Source of the DNA: Adineta steineri
Lineage: Eukaryota; Rotifera; Eurotatoria; Adinetida; Adinetidae
Direction: 5' to 3'
Assembly (NCBI GenBank): GCA_905250115.1
Contig: CAJNOI010000328.1
Span: 1-64,000, forward strand
Length of the DNA: 64,000 nucleotides
Below are positions 24,157-35,500 of this stretch, one piece after another. Made by a program: the position numbers and the translations under genes. Position 1 is the first letter of the stretch. Every line of letters begins with the position of its first letter. A model generated the notes under the pieces. The model was not told where the DNA came from. It made no database searches and was given only the letters and a program-made list of their open reading frames with translations.

Positions 24157-27100
24157 TTAATTCGTGTTCATAACTACTTGTTCTGCTTGCTTATTGGGAT
24201 CAAGATCAGTTGCGAGACGAATAGCCGCGAGAAGAGCCTAGATAAAAATTTATATGAATAAATATTTAGTCAAATAATAGAGCAAATTTAACATACTTCA
24301 TCAGGATCCATCGTAGGTGATGGTTCGCGTGGCGCCGGCGGACGAACTGGTGGTTCGGGCTAGAAGAACATGACATAAAAACATCGACAAAATATATATA
24401 TAATGACTTACTGGAACATTGACATAAGTAACCGGAGGTGGTGGTGGTCGTTTTGGTTTAACTTCCTAAATATTAAAGAATATAATATATGATAACAAGA
24501 TAAAATTTTTACCGGTGGTTTTTGAATTACTTCACGTTCTGGTTTTTTATTCACACGTGCATATTCCGGATCTTTAATAATTGGTCGTCTCGGATAATCA
24601 TCTTCATTTTTCTAAATACAAAATAAACTCGAATCAAATAGGAAATTCTAAATCCCCTGAAACAGCAAATTCATGCATTTCCATTATCCAAAAAAAGTCT
24701 GTTTTTTTATTTCCATCATGCCTATTACCTTAAGAATCTCTATCTATTTCTATAGAAAATTAAGATAATATAAAAGATAAACGAAGAAAAACGAAAAAAC
24801 ATACATCCGGTATTGGTACTCTATTATGTGTTTCAAAAAATGGTTCAACACTTTGAGGACGTGGTAAAGGTCGTTGAACAGCTGGTCGACTTGGACGCGT
24901 GACTTCAGGAGCAGCTAAATATGAATAACGAAAAAAGAAAGAATAAGTATAAGATTAATATTTGCTATTATTTTCAAACAAAAAGAAACAATCAGTGTAT
25001 TTAATAAGCAAGGAGTCAAAATATTGCAAAAAGAAACAACTATCACCTGTATTAGAATTGTTTACTAAATAAAATTTGTTCGTTTTTTTTATAAAAAACA
25101 AAATAATTTCATTAAAATAATTTACTTACAAACATCAAGACTTTTTGTCATTCGTTTACTTATTGATCTTTCGAAATCTGGATTAGGTCTATCAAGTAAT
25201 AGTTGTCGAGCTTGATGATACGTATATGTTCCTGTATAACGAAAAGTTGAATTAAATCGTGGTAAAATTGGTTTTTTGCGTAATTCTTCTGGTCGACGAA
25301 GGCTTAAAAAATACAAAAAAATTAAATATGGAAAATTTCGTTTTGTTTTTTCCTCATACCGAAAGAATGCATGATGTTCAACAGCTATTTTCCATAAAGA
25401 TTTTGCTGCACGATATGTAGGTAATTTAAAACCAATTGTACTTTCATATCGATCAAACTAAAAAGCGTTTTAAAATAGTAAAATTTTGTTTTTCCTATGA
25501 CAGATAAAAATACGAACTTCACTTGGACGAAGTTTAATAAAAAAATATCGTCGTTTATATGATATTTTTAAAATTTTTGGCCAAGCAAAACGATTGATAC
25601 GTAATTTATCTCGATAAATTAATAAACCATTTGCTGATACACCAATATTTATATCAACATTTTCCGAATCCTGAAAAAAGCGAAAGATTTCATTCAATAA
25701 AAAATCTAAATCTTCTATATTTTACTTGTGCTGGATGAATATCAACACCATACATCGCTAATTTTTTTGCATTTTCAAGAAAATGTAAATCCGCTGCACT
25801 TGGTGGTTGACCTCTATTAATAAAAAAAAGACAATCAAAAAAATTATTATTGAATAAATAATATATACTGATGTCGTCTATGTTGTTCATGTATACGTCG
25901 TAATAATTCATTATCTTGTGAAGGTGCAAATTGAAGACCTTTTAAATAATCAAATGTTGTTCCATGATCCTCTTCAATATAATCTCCTAATTCAGCTTGT
26001 GCTGTATATGAACCCAATAGAGCATAAGTTACAAATGAACATGGTAATCTTTTAGAAGAAAAAAATTGATTTAGATAATTTTAGAAATAGGATTTCGATT
26101 ATTCGACATACTTTCCCGACATCATATCTTGTCGTAATTGAAGGCATAGTTGGTACCTATTCGAAAAAAAAACATCATTTTTAGGTCAAAAAAGGTGAGC
26201 TCGACTTATAGTATTTCAACGTCTAACTCCATGTATTTTTTTTTATGTTGAATAACATCGGTCGACTCAGAGTAGCCAAGAGTATTTATATGAACAGTCA
26301 GAAATGGACGGTTAAAGTTCTGAACTGAGATTTTCGGTGAAAACTAAACATCCGTAAACTCTAAATTTTGAGCTCACTTTTTTTGAGCTCTTCGATTTTA
26401 GTCTTTACATTTATTGTTTTCTCTTTTTTTTGCACAAAATCAATTATAACGTCTACTTGAATATTCTAAAGTATACTTGAACTATAGAATAATTTATTCT
26501 ATTCTAACTTAATTCTATTACAATAAATATGCCATTGATTTTATTTAGTTGGAGTAAAAATAGCATCGATATTATGTCGTAAATGTATTCGAAAGAAAGA
26601 ACAAAGTGAATTTATATAATTTATATTCTTTTGCTATTGAAACATGAAAGTATTGCTCTTAATGTATATCATTTAATAAAAAGCTTTCGTTTCGTTCTGA
26701 AAAGAGTAGGCGTAATGTGAACTGCAGGTGGTCCAAGTCGTCTCTTCACTTTTACAAACAAAATAAATATTTATCGATGAAAGAGTATTTTGAAAATTGG
26801 AAGAATTATTTATCGCGAGATGTTTGACATTACTTAACGTGGAAACAACCTTTATTTATATTTGATTAGTTAAGTAAATAAGAAGGAAGAAAAATTATTT
26901 ATTTAGATAATACGAACCTAGTAAGATCTTCTTGAAGTAAAGCAGGTTCAGGTGGATAAAATTTAACTTGTAAATAAAAAACAGGATCAACACCTAAATT
27001 CAAATCATTTATTATATAAGTCTTTAATTCATAAATTATCCTCTAACCTTTCAATTGACTTCGTACACGTTTATCATTATCCATCCATGCCTAAAGATTT

Positions 27101-27825
27101 CAATAATAAAATAAATTCAATAAAAAAATGTTTAAACAAACTCGATTATGTTCATTATTTGAAAATGTTAATCCAAAATAATCTTTTTCTTCAAGATGTA
27201 TTAAATCACATACACGTTCATACAACATTTTGCCCGTATCATCTTTCTATACAATAAACAATATTAATTTGAATATATATATATGTATATTACGTACTCC
27301 TAAATCAATCAATTCTTCACTGTCATCTAATAAAACTATTTGAGCTTTGGTTTTATTCGATCCTGTGCTAACATTTCGTTCATTAGAGAATCTTGTTTGA
27401 CTTTGACTTTTTTTACGATCTTTTTCTTCTTGTTTACGTGCTTTTTTTTCATCTTTTTCTCGTTGACGTTCAAGACGTTTTTCATTTTCCTCCTAAAATA
27501 AACACTTAAATAGAAAATAAAAACAAATTCAAAATTTTACTTCTTTTTTTCTTGATTTTTTATCATCTTTTCTTATTGTTGGATAATTCATCATCGATTG
27601 AGGTACATTATTATTATCTAAAGGTGGATTTTGTTGATCATCATCTTCTTCATCATATCGTACTGAACCACTTAAACGATCGGTATCGAAACTATCAGCA
27701 TCATTTATAGAACCAACTTGCAGCTAAAAAAGAGTAAAGATATTGAAAAGACTAAGACAAACATGTTTTTGTTTTTAATTTACGTGCGATAAACCTCGTC
27801 CAGCTGGTTGAATATAATCTGTCAT
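24157..27825 (-). CDS. EPB41-like: Protein 4.1 family (FERM domain cytoskeletal linker)
   Basis: Links membrane proteins to the spectrin-actin skeleton and to septate-type junctions (family knowledge; Drosophila member is coracle). Seventeen coding exons with mostly 50-65 nt introns translate to about 595 residues, starting [14 protein letters not shown] at 27825. After a lysine/glutamate-rich leader (about 75-125) the FERM domain spans about 130-405, with [98 protein letters not shown] and EHHAFFR. The FERM-adjacent region holds [21 protein letters not shown]. The rest is proline-rich, and the last exon ([20 protein letters not shown]) looks like a shortened remnant of the 4.1 C-terminal domain. 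I see no spectrin-actin binding domain. One intron (about 26160-26918) is unusually long and contains an inverted repeat. Confidence 0.93.
26188..26384. repeat. Inverted repeat in a long intron, possible miniature transposon
   Basis: Arms AAAAAAGGTGAGCTC (26188-26202) and the complement GAGCTCACTTTTTTT (26370-26384) bound about 170 bp inside the only long intron of the protein 4.1 gene. Short and partly poly-A, so the call is tentative. Confidence 0.35.
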
Positions 27826-28358
27826 AACAAATACAGATGACCTTGAACGAAGTGATAGATTCGATTTATTTCGATCAATGTATCGGATGTAAATGATCAA
27901 TAGAGAAGAATTTTTTTTTTGACAATCATATTACCAATAAAATTAATCTTTTACATTTTCATCGAAGAATAAATATTTTTATGTTATTAAATTGAATATT
28001 AGTTGTTTTTTCTAATTTTAAATAAAAAATAAATTAATTAGTGTTTGATAGATGTCGCTAGATTACAATTAAACTTGCGGATATTCGGATGATTAGTTAA
28101 CTTATTGAATATTTATAAAGAAATGAATGAATACTACTTTCCAATTAAAAAATAATGAGGATTACGCTTGAGGAATTTATCTTTGGATATAAAAAAAAAT
28201 AAATCATCTAGTAAATTTGCTTGCTCTGTATTCATATTCTCCAGATCTATATTATATATCTTTACCTGTTTTCAGTGCGTTGATTCTATTAAATTGATTA
28301 TCAGTACTTTTGTGTTCATTTAAGTGAGAGAATTCTATATAAGCATTTTATCGCTCAC

Positions 28359-28498
28359 CAAGCGATGGCGATTTATAAAAAAAGTGGAGAGTATAGTATT
28401 ATTTTTTTAGAAGAGAAACCTATTTTCAGTATTTGTCGAAGTATCTATTTTCCGGGGGTGACGGTCGCCGGTTCACCTAATAGCTAGATCCGCTCCTG
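28359..28498 (-). mobile_element. hAT-like miniature element, copy B
   Basis: Reverse-oriented relative of 17466-17609. On the minus strand it starts CAGGAGCGGATCTAGCTATT, continues with the shared AAATA.ATACTT.GACAAATACT core and ends at CGCCATCGCTTG. Flanking octamers TCGCTCAC (28351-28358) and TCGTTCAT (28499-28506) match at 6 of 8 bases, as expected for an old target duplication. Confidence 0.75.
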
Positions 28499-28771
28499 TC
28501 GTTCATGATATCAATCAAAAGAGTATCATATTCTAGGTAAAACAATTCTAAAATCTTATTATATTACGTAGAAATCTAATATAACAGGATATAGTTTTTT
28601 TTCCTTTTATAAAATGGAATATCTCGTCTGCACTTTAGTTTATAAGAAACATGGATTTTGTTATAATGTATTCAGTCCTTAGATTTACCTTAAATCAAAT
28701 AAGATGTAATTATTTTCTTTCTAATATTATTTCTTTTCAGATAAGAAAGCGTATATTTAATACATACAAAT

Positions 28772-29137
28772 ATGTATACCTTTTTACTAATCTTATTATT
28801 TTTCGTACCTATATTTTATGCTGAACAATATCAAACAGAATTAAACAAGAATCAAGAGATATATCTACCACGTTCAGCAGCTGCTAATTATTTATGTAAG
28901 AAAAAATATGATACTAGTTTCTTTTTTTTATAAATTATTTCTTTAGTTGATTTACCAGTACGTCGGAGTCAAAATCAATTATTAAATGCAATAAAAGATA
29001 GTTCATTATTATCAGTATCAACAGATGGAAATAATCAACAACAACAACAACAACGTGGAAAACGAATCTATTGGGAAGATCTTGCATTTCATGCAGTTGA
29101 TTATGACTACAAAATTAAAAAAAGCAACAAATTTTGA
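28772..29137 (+). CDS. Probable secreted neuropeptide/peptide-hormone precursor
   Basis: Two exons (28772-28895, 28947-29137) give 104 residues; the gene is too short and split to appear as one open frame. Residues 1-18 (MYTFLLILLFFVPIFYAE) form a good signal peptide. Processing signs follow: a possible cleavage at LPVRR, then a peptide starting SQNQLLNAIKDSSLL, a polyglutamine run, and RGKR, where the Gly before the dibasic KR is the usual C-terminal amidation donor. A C-terminal peptide (IYWEDLAFHAVDYDY) is closed by a lysine-rich end. No cysteines. I do not recognise the mature peptides. A rhodopsin-like GPCR gene lies 0.6 kb away in convergent orientation; a ligand-receptor link is only a guess. 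Confidence 0.65.
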
Positions 29138-29767
29138 ATAGATATATTTTTTCTCGTATGATCTAATATTAATAAAAAAAATATCTGATGAATAATATGT
29201 TAATTTAAAAGAATGAAGGTATATATAAATAGAATTATTCGTTCATGTAGATGTTAAATAGTAAGTGCATATAATGCTGATACGATAAGGAAATACTTTT
29301 TTCTTCATTCAAGGATAAAAATCATGCCTATAAAGTAATTCATTTTCTTAAGCTTTTTGTTATTGCGTTGTAAAGAAATAGAATTATATCTGACATTAAT
29401 AAATTGATATTAGAGTAATTTAGTTATTAGTTAGCATTTCTAAATAATAAATTTTCTATAGTAACAAACCTTCAAGGTCAGCTAGAATAAATTAAAGAAG
29501 ATTAATTATTGATGTTACATGAAGAAACCCAGAAGAGTAATTCTGTAACTGACGCGAATAAATTAGTTTGTTCAATGTATCTTAACTTACGCAATCATGA
29601 AGGTTACTGAAGTTATAAAAGTTTATTATAGATTAAAGTTATTCTTCCATTATAAAGTGTATGTCATCGTTAGGTTTCATTGTAACTATATCAATTTTCA
29701 CTAAAATATACTTTAAAGAAAAGCTAAATATATTGTAATACGATCTAACAAAAAACGAGATTAGTTT
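29138..29767. other. Intergenic between convergent peptide and GPCR genes
   Basis: AT-rich, no gene seen. Confidence 0.5.
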
Positions 29768-30733
29768 TTAAGTTTTAATGGGTATAATTCTCGAAGCATT
29801 AACTGTTGAATTTTGTGGTAATATTAAATTTTGTTTGCAAAAGATTTTTTTAAATTCTTGTCGAATTTCACTTGACATTAGAATATAAATATAAAATGAA
29901 CAGACATAATTTAAATAAAATAAAAGCCGAACAAGTTGAAGAATAAGACTTTCTATTGCCAAACGAAGAGGATCTTTATGTATTGAACTTGTTGATATAC
30001 TATAAATTGTATTAATACTAAACGGTATTCCTGATATAATAATGATCATTAATTGTGGTATTAACATACGTCGAACTTGTTTTACTAAACGATTTCTTGT
30101 TTGATTATAACCAACAATTCTCGATTGTTTTAAATGACGTACAATGCCTCGATTAAAATAAATAATCGCTATAATAGGTAGTATACTATAGGTTAATGGA
30201 ATAATACCATATGAATAAACAGAACTTAAAATAATGTTATTGCCAATACAAGATTCACCAACAGCTCGACTGACCATATTTACTGGAAGAAAAACAATCA
30301 ACCAAAATATAACTGTAATCAAGATTGCACGATAAATTAATTTTTTTGATGTCCAATAGTGTCGTATTGCAGCATTGCTAGATGTACTAATAAAATGATC
30401 AAATGATGCCCAACATGGAAAGGATATAGAACATAATGTTGCAACAGATGCTATTGTAATACGAATTTGACATTGAAGAGTACTCGAGTTAATAATTGGA
30501 ATTCCAAAACCATCACCGAGAATTCGTGGTAAAAGTGTTTGAAAAAGTTGAATTAAACTAGCTACAGAACCAGCTAATAAATAACGAACAGAAGGAGCAT
30601 TACGAAATGTAGCTCGAGTAAATATATATATTGTTAAAAAATTACCAGTAACACCAAATATAAACAGAAGTAAACCAACAACAATATTAAGAAAATGAGA
30701 CGTTAAAGTAAGTTGTTCAATAATATTAGACAT
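29768..30733 (-). CDS. Orphan rhodopsin-like GPCR (single exon)
   Basis: Seven-span receptor of 321 residues from the first in-frame ATG (30733); an earlier open stretch has no ATG. Seven hydrophobic segments are visible, beginning with FLNIVVGLLLFIFGVTGNFL, where GN is the helix-1 signature. Helix 2 lacks the usual LAxxD and reads LLAGSVASL; the helix-3 end reads FDHFIS in place of E/DRY; helix 7 lacks NPxxY. The loop 1/2 pattern (TIYIF...RNAPSVRYLL) is typical of lineage-expanded peptide-receptor-like GPCRs. N-glycosylation site NSS lies in extracellular loop 1. The tail is short and basic. Ligand unknown. The unusual signature residues may mean altered G-protein coupling, but such deviations are common in expanded families. 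Confidence 0.85.
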   Translation of the reverse strand: MSNIIEQLTLTSHFLNIVVGLLLFIFGVTGNFLTIYIFTRATFRNAPSVRYLLAGSVASLIQLFQTLLPRILGDGFGIPIINSSTLQCQIRITIASVATLCSISFPCWASFDHFISTSSNAAIRHYWTSKKLIYRAILITVIFWLIVFLPVNMVSRAVGESCIGNNIILSSVYSYGIIPLTYSILPIIAIIYFNRGIVRHLKQSRIVGYNQTRNRLVKQVRRMLIPQLMIIIISGIPFSINTIYSISTSSIHKDPLRLAIESLILQLVRLLFYLNYVCSFYIYILMSSEIRQEFKKIFCKQNLILPQNSTVNASRIIPIKT

Positions 30734-31281
30734 AACTAATATGACACACAAAGAAAATGAAAGTAGGTCTTTATGATTTTTTCATGATTATATAAAGTTG
30801 GGAATAAGGAAATGAGGTCGTGATAGAAGCAATGGAAAAAAAACGGTGTGGGTGTTGTAGAAGCCTTGTCAGACAATTTTTAATTGGATTAATTATGTTA
30901 TCTTATACAAATTTGTTTAATGATCCTTATTTTTCCATGATATTTCAATGTTCATATCAATCTATTGTATTCTTTTCAGAATAAAATGACGTCGTTACTT
31001 GTAGAGAAGTAGATCGAAACTTTCTGAGCAGATACATTTGATAATATCATCACCGATATTGACATAGTCAGTCGTTTTTGAATGACCGACAGCTGTTTAG
31101 TTGAATTCTTGTAACAAACAGTTGTTATTACATTCAGATAGCCTGTGGGCAATAACTATGCATATCTCAAAACAAAATCTGAAAGCAATTGCTACACTTC
31201 TGTTCATAAATATGAACAATATTATTAATAAATTTCGAATCTTTTAGCGCATCTTTGATTAAAAAAAAATAATTTTGTTTT
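30734..31281. other. Divergent intergenic spacer (GPCR / LIM protein)
   Basis: About 550 bp between divergent starts; promoters of both genes must lie here but no motif stands out. Confidence 0.4.
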
Positions 31282-32360
31282 ATGACTGAAAAGATCTCCA
31301 ATTCATTTTTATGTTGGTATTGTGAAAAAAATTTAACGGACAACCGTTATGTAATTCGAGATGGTTTTGCTGTTTGTTTGTCATGTTTTGAAGAAAAATA
31401 TTCGAATTATTGTTTTAAATGTAAAGAAATAATTGGTATTGAAACACAAGTATGATTATTTCGAAAGAAAATATTTCATATTTTTCTTAATTTAGGGATG
31501 TATATTTCAAGATATAACATGGCATAATACTTGTTTTAATTGTTCGGTTTGTAATAAATCTTTAATAAATGATAAATTTGCATATCGAAATGAAAAATTA
31601 TACTGTCGTAATTGTTTTATTATTGAATACGCTGAGCGATGTTATCGATGTAATCAAACATTAGAACCGGGTTAATATTTTCATGAAGATAAATTTCTTA
31701 TTTCATTAAATATTCTATATTAGGTGAGAAATGTACAGAATATGATAAAAAATTCTACCATCAATCTTGCTTTGTATGTAATGGATGTCAACAATCATTA
31801 TCAAATGTAGATTTTCGTTGCCGTGATCAATATTTCCTTTGTATTTCATGTTACATGCATCTCGTTGCTATTTATTGTATTAAATGTCACAAAGTATTGA
31901 ATTCAATTCTTTTTGTTTTAGTTCTCTTTAATTAACGAAATACGATACAGATGTATTACTATTGAAAATATTAATTAGAATGATTTTAATTTACTGAAGT
32001 CTACCGAGAGCAAATATTTTTGAAACTTAATAGGAGTAATTTTTTTTGAAGGATGCAGACATAAAAATGAAATACCTCGGATATTAATAAACTTATACGT
32101 TCAAAAGACATTTTCTTATCGCAGAATATTTGATATTTATAAATAATTTTTAAAAAACCTTTGATTTAATTATACACACTGAATAGGCAATTGTCAGTGA
32201 TGGTGTACTCTATCGCAATCATCCATTTCATAATGAATGTTTCTTATGTACACATTGTTCAACTTCATTACGGAATCAACGTTTTGCTGAACACAAAGGT
32301 GATGCTTACTGTTCAGTTTGTTTTGCAAGTTTATTTTCTAATCAAATGAATACAACTTAA
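31282..32360 (+). CDS. Four-and-a-half-LIM (FHL)-type protein with three and a half LIM domains
   Basis: Zinc-binding adaptor protein. Exons 31282-31449, 31496-31670, 31724-31893 and 32187-32360 join in phase to 228 residues. It opens with the half-LIM zinc finger typical of FHL proteins (CWYCEKNL...CLSCFEEKYSNYC), then full LIM domains with CFKCKEI...WHNTCFNCSVC, CYRCNQTL...YHQSCFVCNGCQQ, and CIKCHK...FHNECFLCTHC...YCSVCF. All expected Cys/His ligands seem present. Vertebrate FHL proteins have four full LIM domains after the half domain; here only three are found before the stop at 32358, so the last domain is missing or lost. FHL proteins act as nuclear and cytoskeletal cofactors in muscle; the role here is inferred. 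Confidence 0.9.
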
Positions 32361-32544
32361 TTTTTTATAAATAAAAATAATTGAATTCATATTTGTTTTT
32401 TATTCTCATGAAACCGGCATTTAGTTTCTGAACTAAAATTTTCAATAGAACATATTGCGATAATAAACAGAAAAAAAAGTTATTTACAATAAAAAAGAAA
32501 ACGATAAAACAAAGCACCACAATGATATTCATTCGACTTTTATT

Positions 32545-35500
32545 TTAATTAGTAAATAATGGTACGGATGATGGTTGAGAAGAAGAAAGTATAGTCGATG
32601 AAGTAGCACATTGTGTTTTTAGATTATTTACGGCTAATGAAGGTGTTGATTGACGAAGATGATGTTTAGGTTCAATATTTAAATTTGAATAAATACCAGT
32701 TGAAGAACTTAAATGATGATTGTCAGTATTCGAGAATGTTAATGGAGATGAAGGTATACTTTCATCTTCACTTTCTTCATAGTCTATTCGAGTAGGATCT
32801 GTTGATATCGATTGTCGACGTTGTAATGTTTGCATTAATCGAAGGCCTACAACCTAAAAATATAGATATATTAGTATTTATTCGATTAATAAAATTGAAA
32901 AATAGTATTATTAATTAGTACATAGCATTTATGCTTCATAATAATTACTTTAGGAAAATATGACACACACTTTAATAGCCTATAGGTAATGAATTACTAC
33001 GTCTGAAATACTCTCGTTGTGGCTGTAATAAATAAATAATTTTCTTCGAAATCGAATATGAAAATTTCAATACAAACCTCATCTTGAAGTTCAGCAAATT
33101 TATCTTGAAAATCACCATCATCCATGATTTGACCACGACTTATTAATTCTTGATTCTATAAAACAAAGTAAAATATTTAAAGAATTTAATTTAGTCTTCT
33201 TCTTACTAGAATTTCAAGTTCAGCTATTCTTTGACGTAAATCGCCGACAGTTTGAGTACTTTCCGCTTCTCGAATACGTAACATCATTGAATCTTCTTTT
33301 TGCTAGAATAATTAAATAAACATAAAAATTTCTTTTACTAATATTTTATTAATTTACTCTTAGTACTCCATCATTCATTTGATTTTTAATATCATTTATT
33401 TGTATACGAAATTCATTCTCACGTATTCGACATTCATCAAGTTCAAGACGAATACGTTGTAATTCATCATCTTGTCGTTTAATTTGATTATGTAAAACTT
33501 GTTTTTGTGTTTCAATATCCATGATTTTTTGTGAAAGAAGTTTATTATCACAATCTGTTTGAGCTTCACGCATTTTTAATGTTATTAATTCATGTGCGAT
33601 TAAATCATAAGCATCGTTATTATTATTTGAATGATTTTCCATTGCACGATCTGTTTTACATTCACTGTCGTGTAATTGCCATTCACGATTTAAATCAGCT
33701 ATACGTTGACGAAGTTCATTCATATTCATTTGAGCTTCAGCATCGCGCATTTTAACAAGTGTTAATTCTTCTTGTAATGTTGATATTTCTATATTAGGTG
33801 TCGATTGTAAACGACGATTTTCCTTCAAAAGAGATTAAAATAATGAGAATTATGTAATAATAATACGAAAGATTCTTACCATAGTCAATCTATTAACTGT
33901 TTCACGTAAAACATCTAATTCATTATTATTTGATGTTACGAGAAAATCTGATGAATTTAAATTTTTTGTTTCAATTGTATTATTATTAATATAAGTATTA
34001 TGATTATTATTGATATTTAAACAATTGATTTCATCAATCTGTTTTTTTAAAGTACAATTTTCTCGTTTTAATTGATAAGATTCTTCAGCATATTGTGCAT
34101 TTAATACTTGACCTTCAATCAATCGATTTGCAAGTGTAGCACTTTCCTATTGAAAACAAAACAAAATATGTTACATATGTTTTGTTAGAAAATAATGATA
34201 AAAAACAATTAGTTTTTACTTTTTCTAAATTTTCCACTCGTTGTTTTAATAAACGATTCTCATTTCGTAATTTCTATTGAATATAAAATTGAAATAGAAC
34301 ATGAGGTAATAAAATTCAAGTACATACACGTATTTCGATTTGTTCTTCTTGTTCTTCTTTACGAATAACTGTATATTCTTTTTCTAATCTAATATAAAAT
34401 GAATAAATAATATTCTAGTAAACATCATTTAATATACAAATGTATATATTTACATACTTTTTCATTTTTTTACCATTATATTGTAATGTAAATGCACGTT
34501 GAAGTAATGTTTCAGGATCTGTCTCATGCTTAGCAGGTACCTCTTTTTGAAAATACTAAAACAAATAATTGATTGAGTACTCATTTAAATAGAATTATAC
34601 AGAATGAAATGTGTACTTATTTTCAGACATCAAGGTTACTATACGGAGTAAATTTCGAATATGAACGTATATTTTCAAATGATATCCTTACCTCCTTAAG
34701 CAATACTATACTATTATTGTTATTATTATTATACAACTAAATTTCTTTTCTATTAACAAATATTACGATTTGTTTTCTGACGTTGTTATAAATTTTTTAG
34801 ATTTTTGAAAACTTACTGATGTAACAGCGGATACAGAACCTTGAACAGTTTTGAACGTTTGTGCACACTGTTCGGCGAGACGATCTTGAACAGCGTGTAA
34901 CCGACGATCCATGCGTATAAATCAATGTATGTTGATGAGACGCAAAGATCGATATGGATGCCTATTTCTTCTCTCTTCTTTTTTTTTATTTGTGAGTTGC
35001 AAATGTCTCCACCTCGTTTGGACAGAACAAAATGTGTGCACACACACACACACACCACACACACAATGGTTGCAGCAGCGGTGGTGTCATTTCATTCTCT
35101 TTCTCTCCTCTTTTTTTTTCCTCTACTCGCATTTTTTTTTATTCTATACCTCAATGAATCGAAACATATACGTACTTACACAACTGACTTGATTCAGCAC
35201 ACATATAATACATTATATTATATTATATATATATATAAACATACATATGCATGTATATAATATACCACACAGAACGGTTCGTTAGTACTTATTCTATTTT
35301 GTTCTTTTCAATGTGTACTTCTCGTTTTTGAAAAGAAAATACCAGTATGTGAAAGGTGTAAAATAAAAAAAAGGAAAGAATAGTACGTGCAATGATATGA
35401 CAAACAGCTGACGCGTGAGCTTGTTACTGTCGACTCATCTATTACATCTTTGTGAAAGAGGGAGAGGAAAAGATCGACTATACATATACAAATGACGATA

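Noticed and set aside
34911..35260. Two overlapping plus-strand frames (93 and 111 codons)
   Set aside because: Phe/Ser/His-rich low complexity caused by CT and CA runs inside the EVI5 intron.
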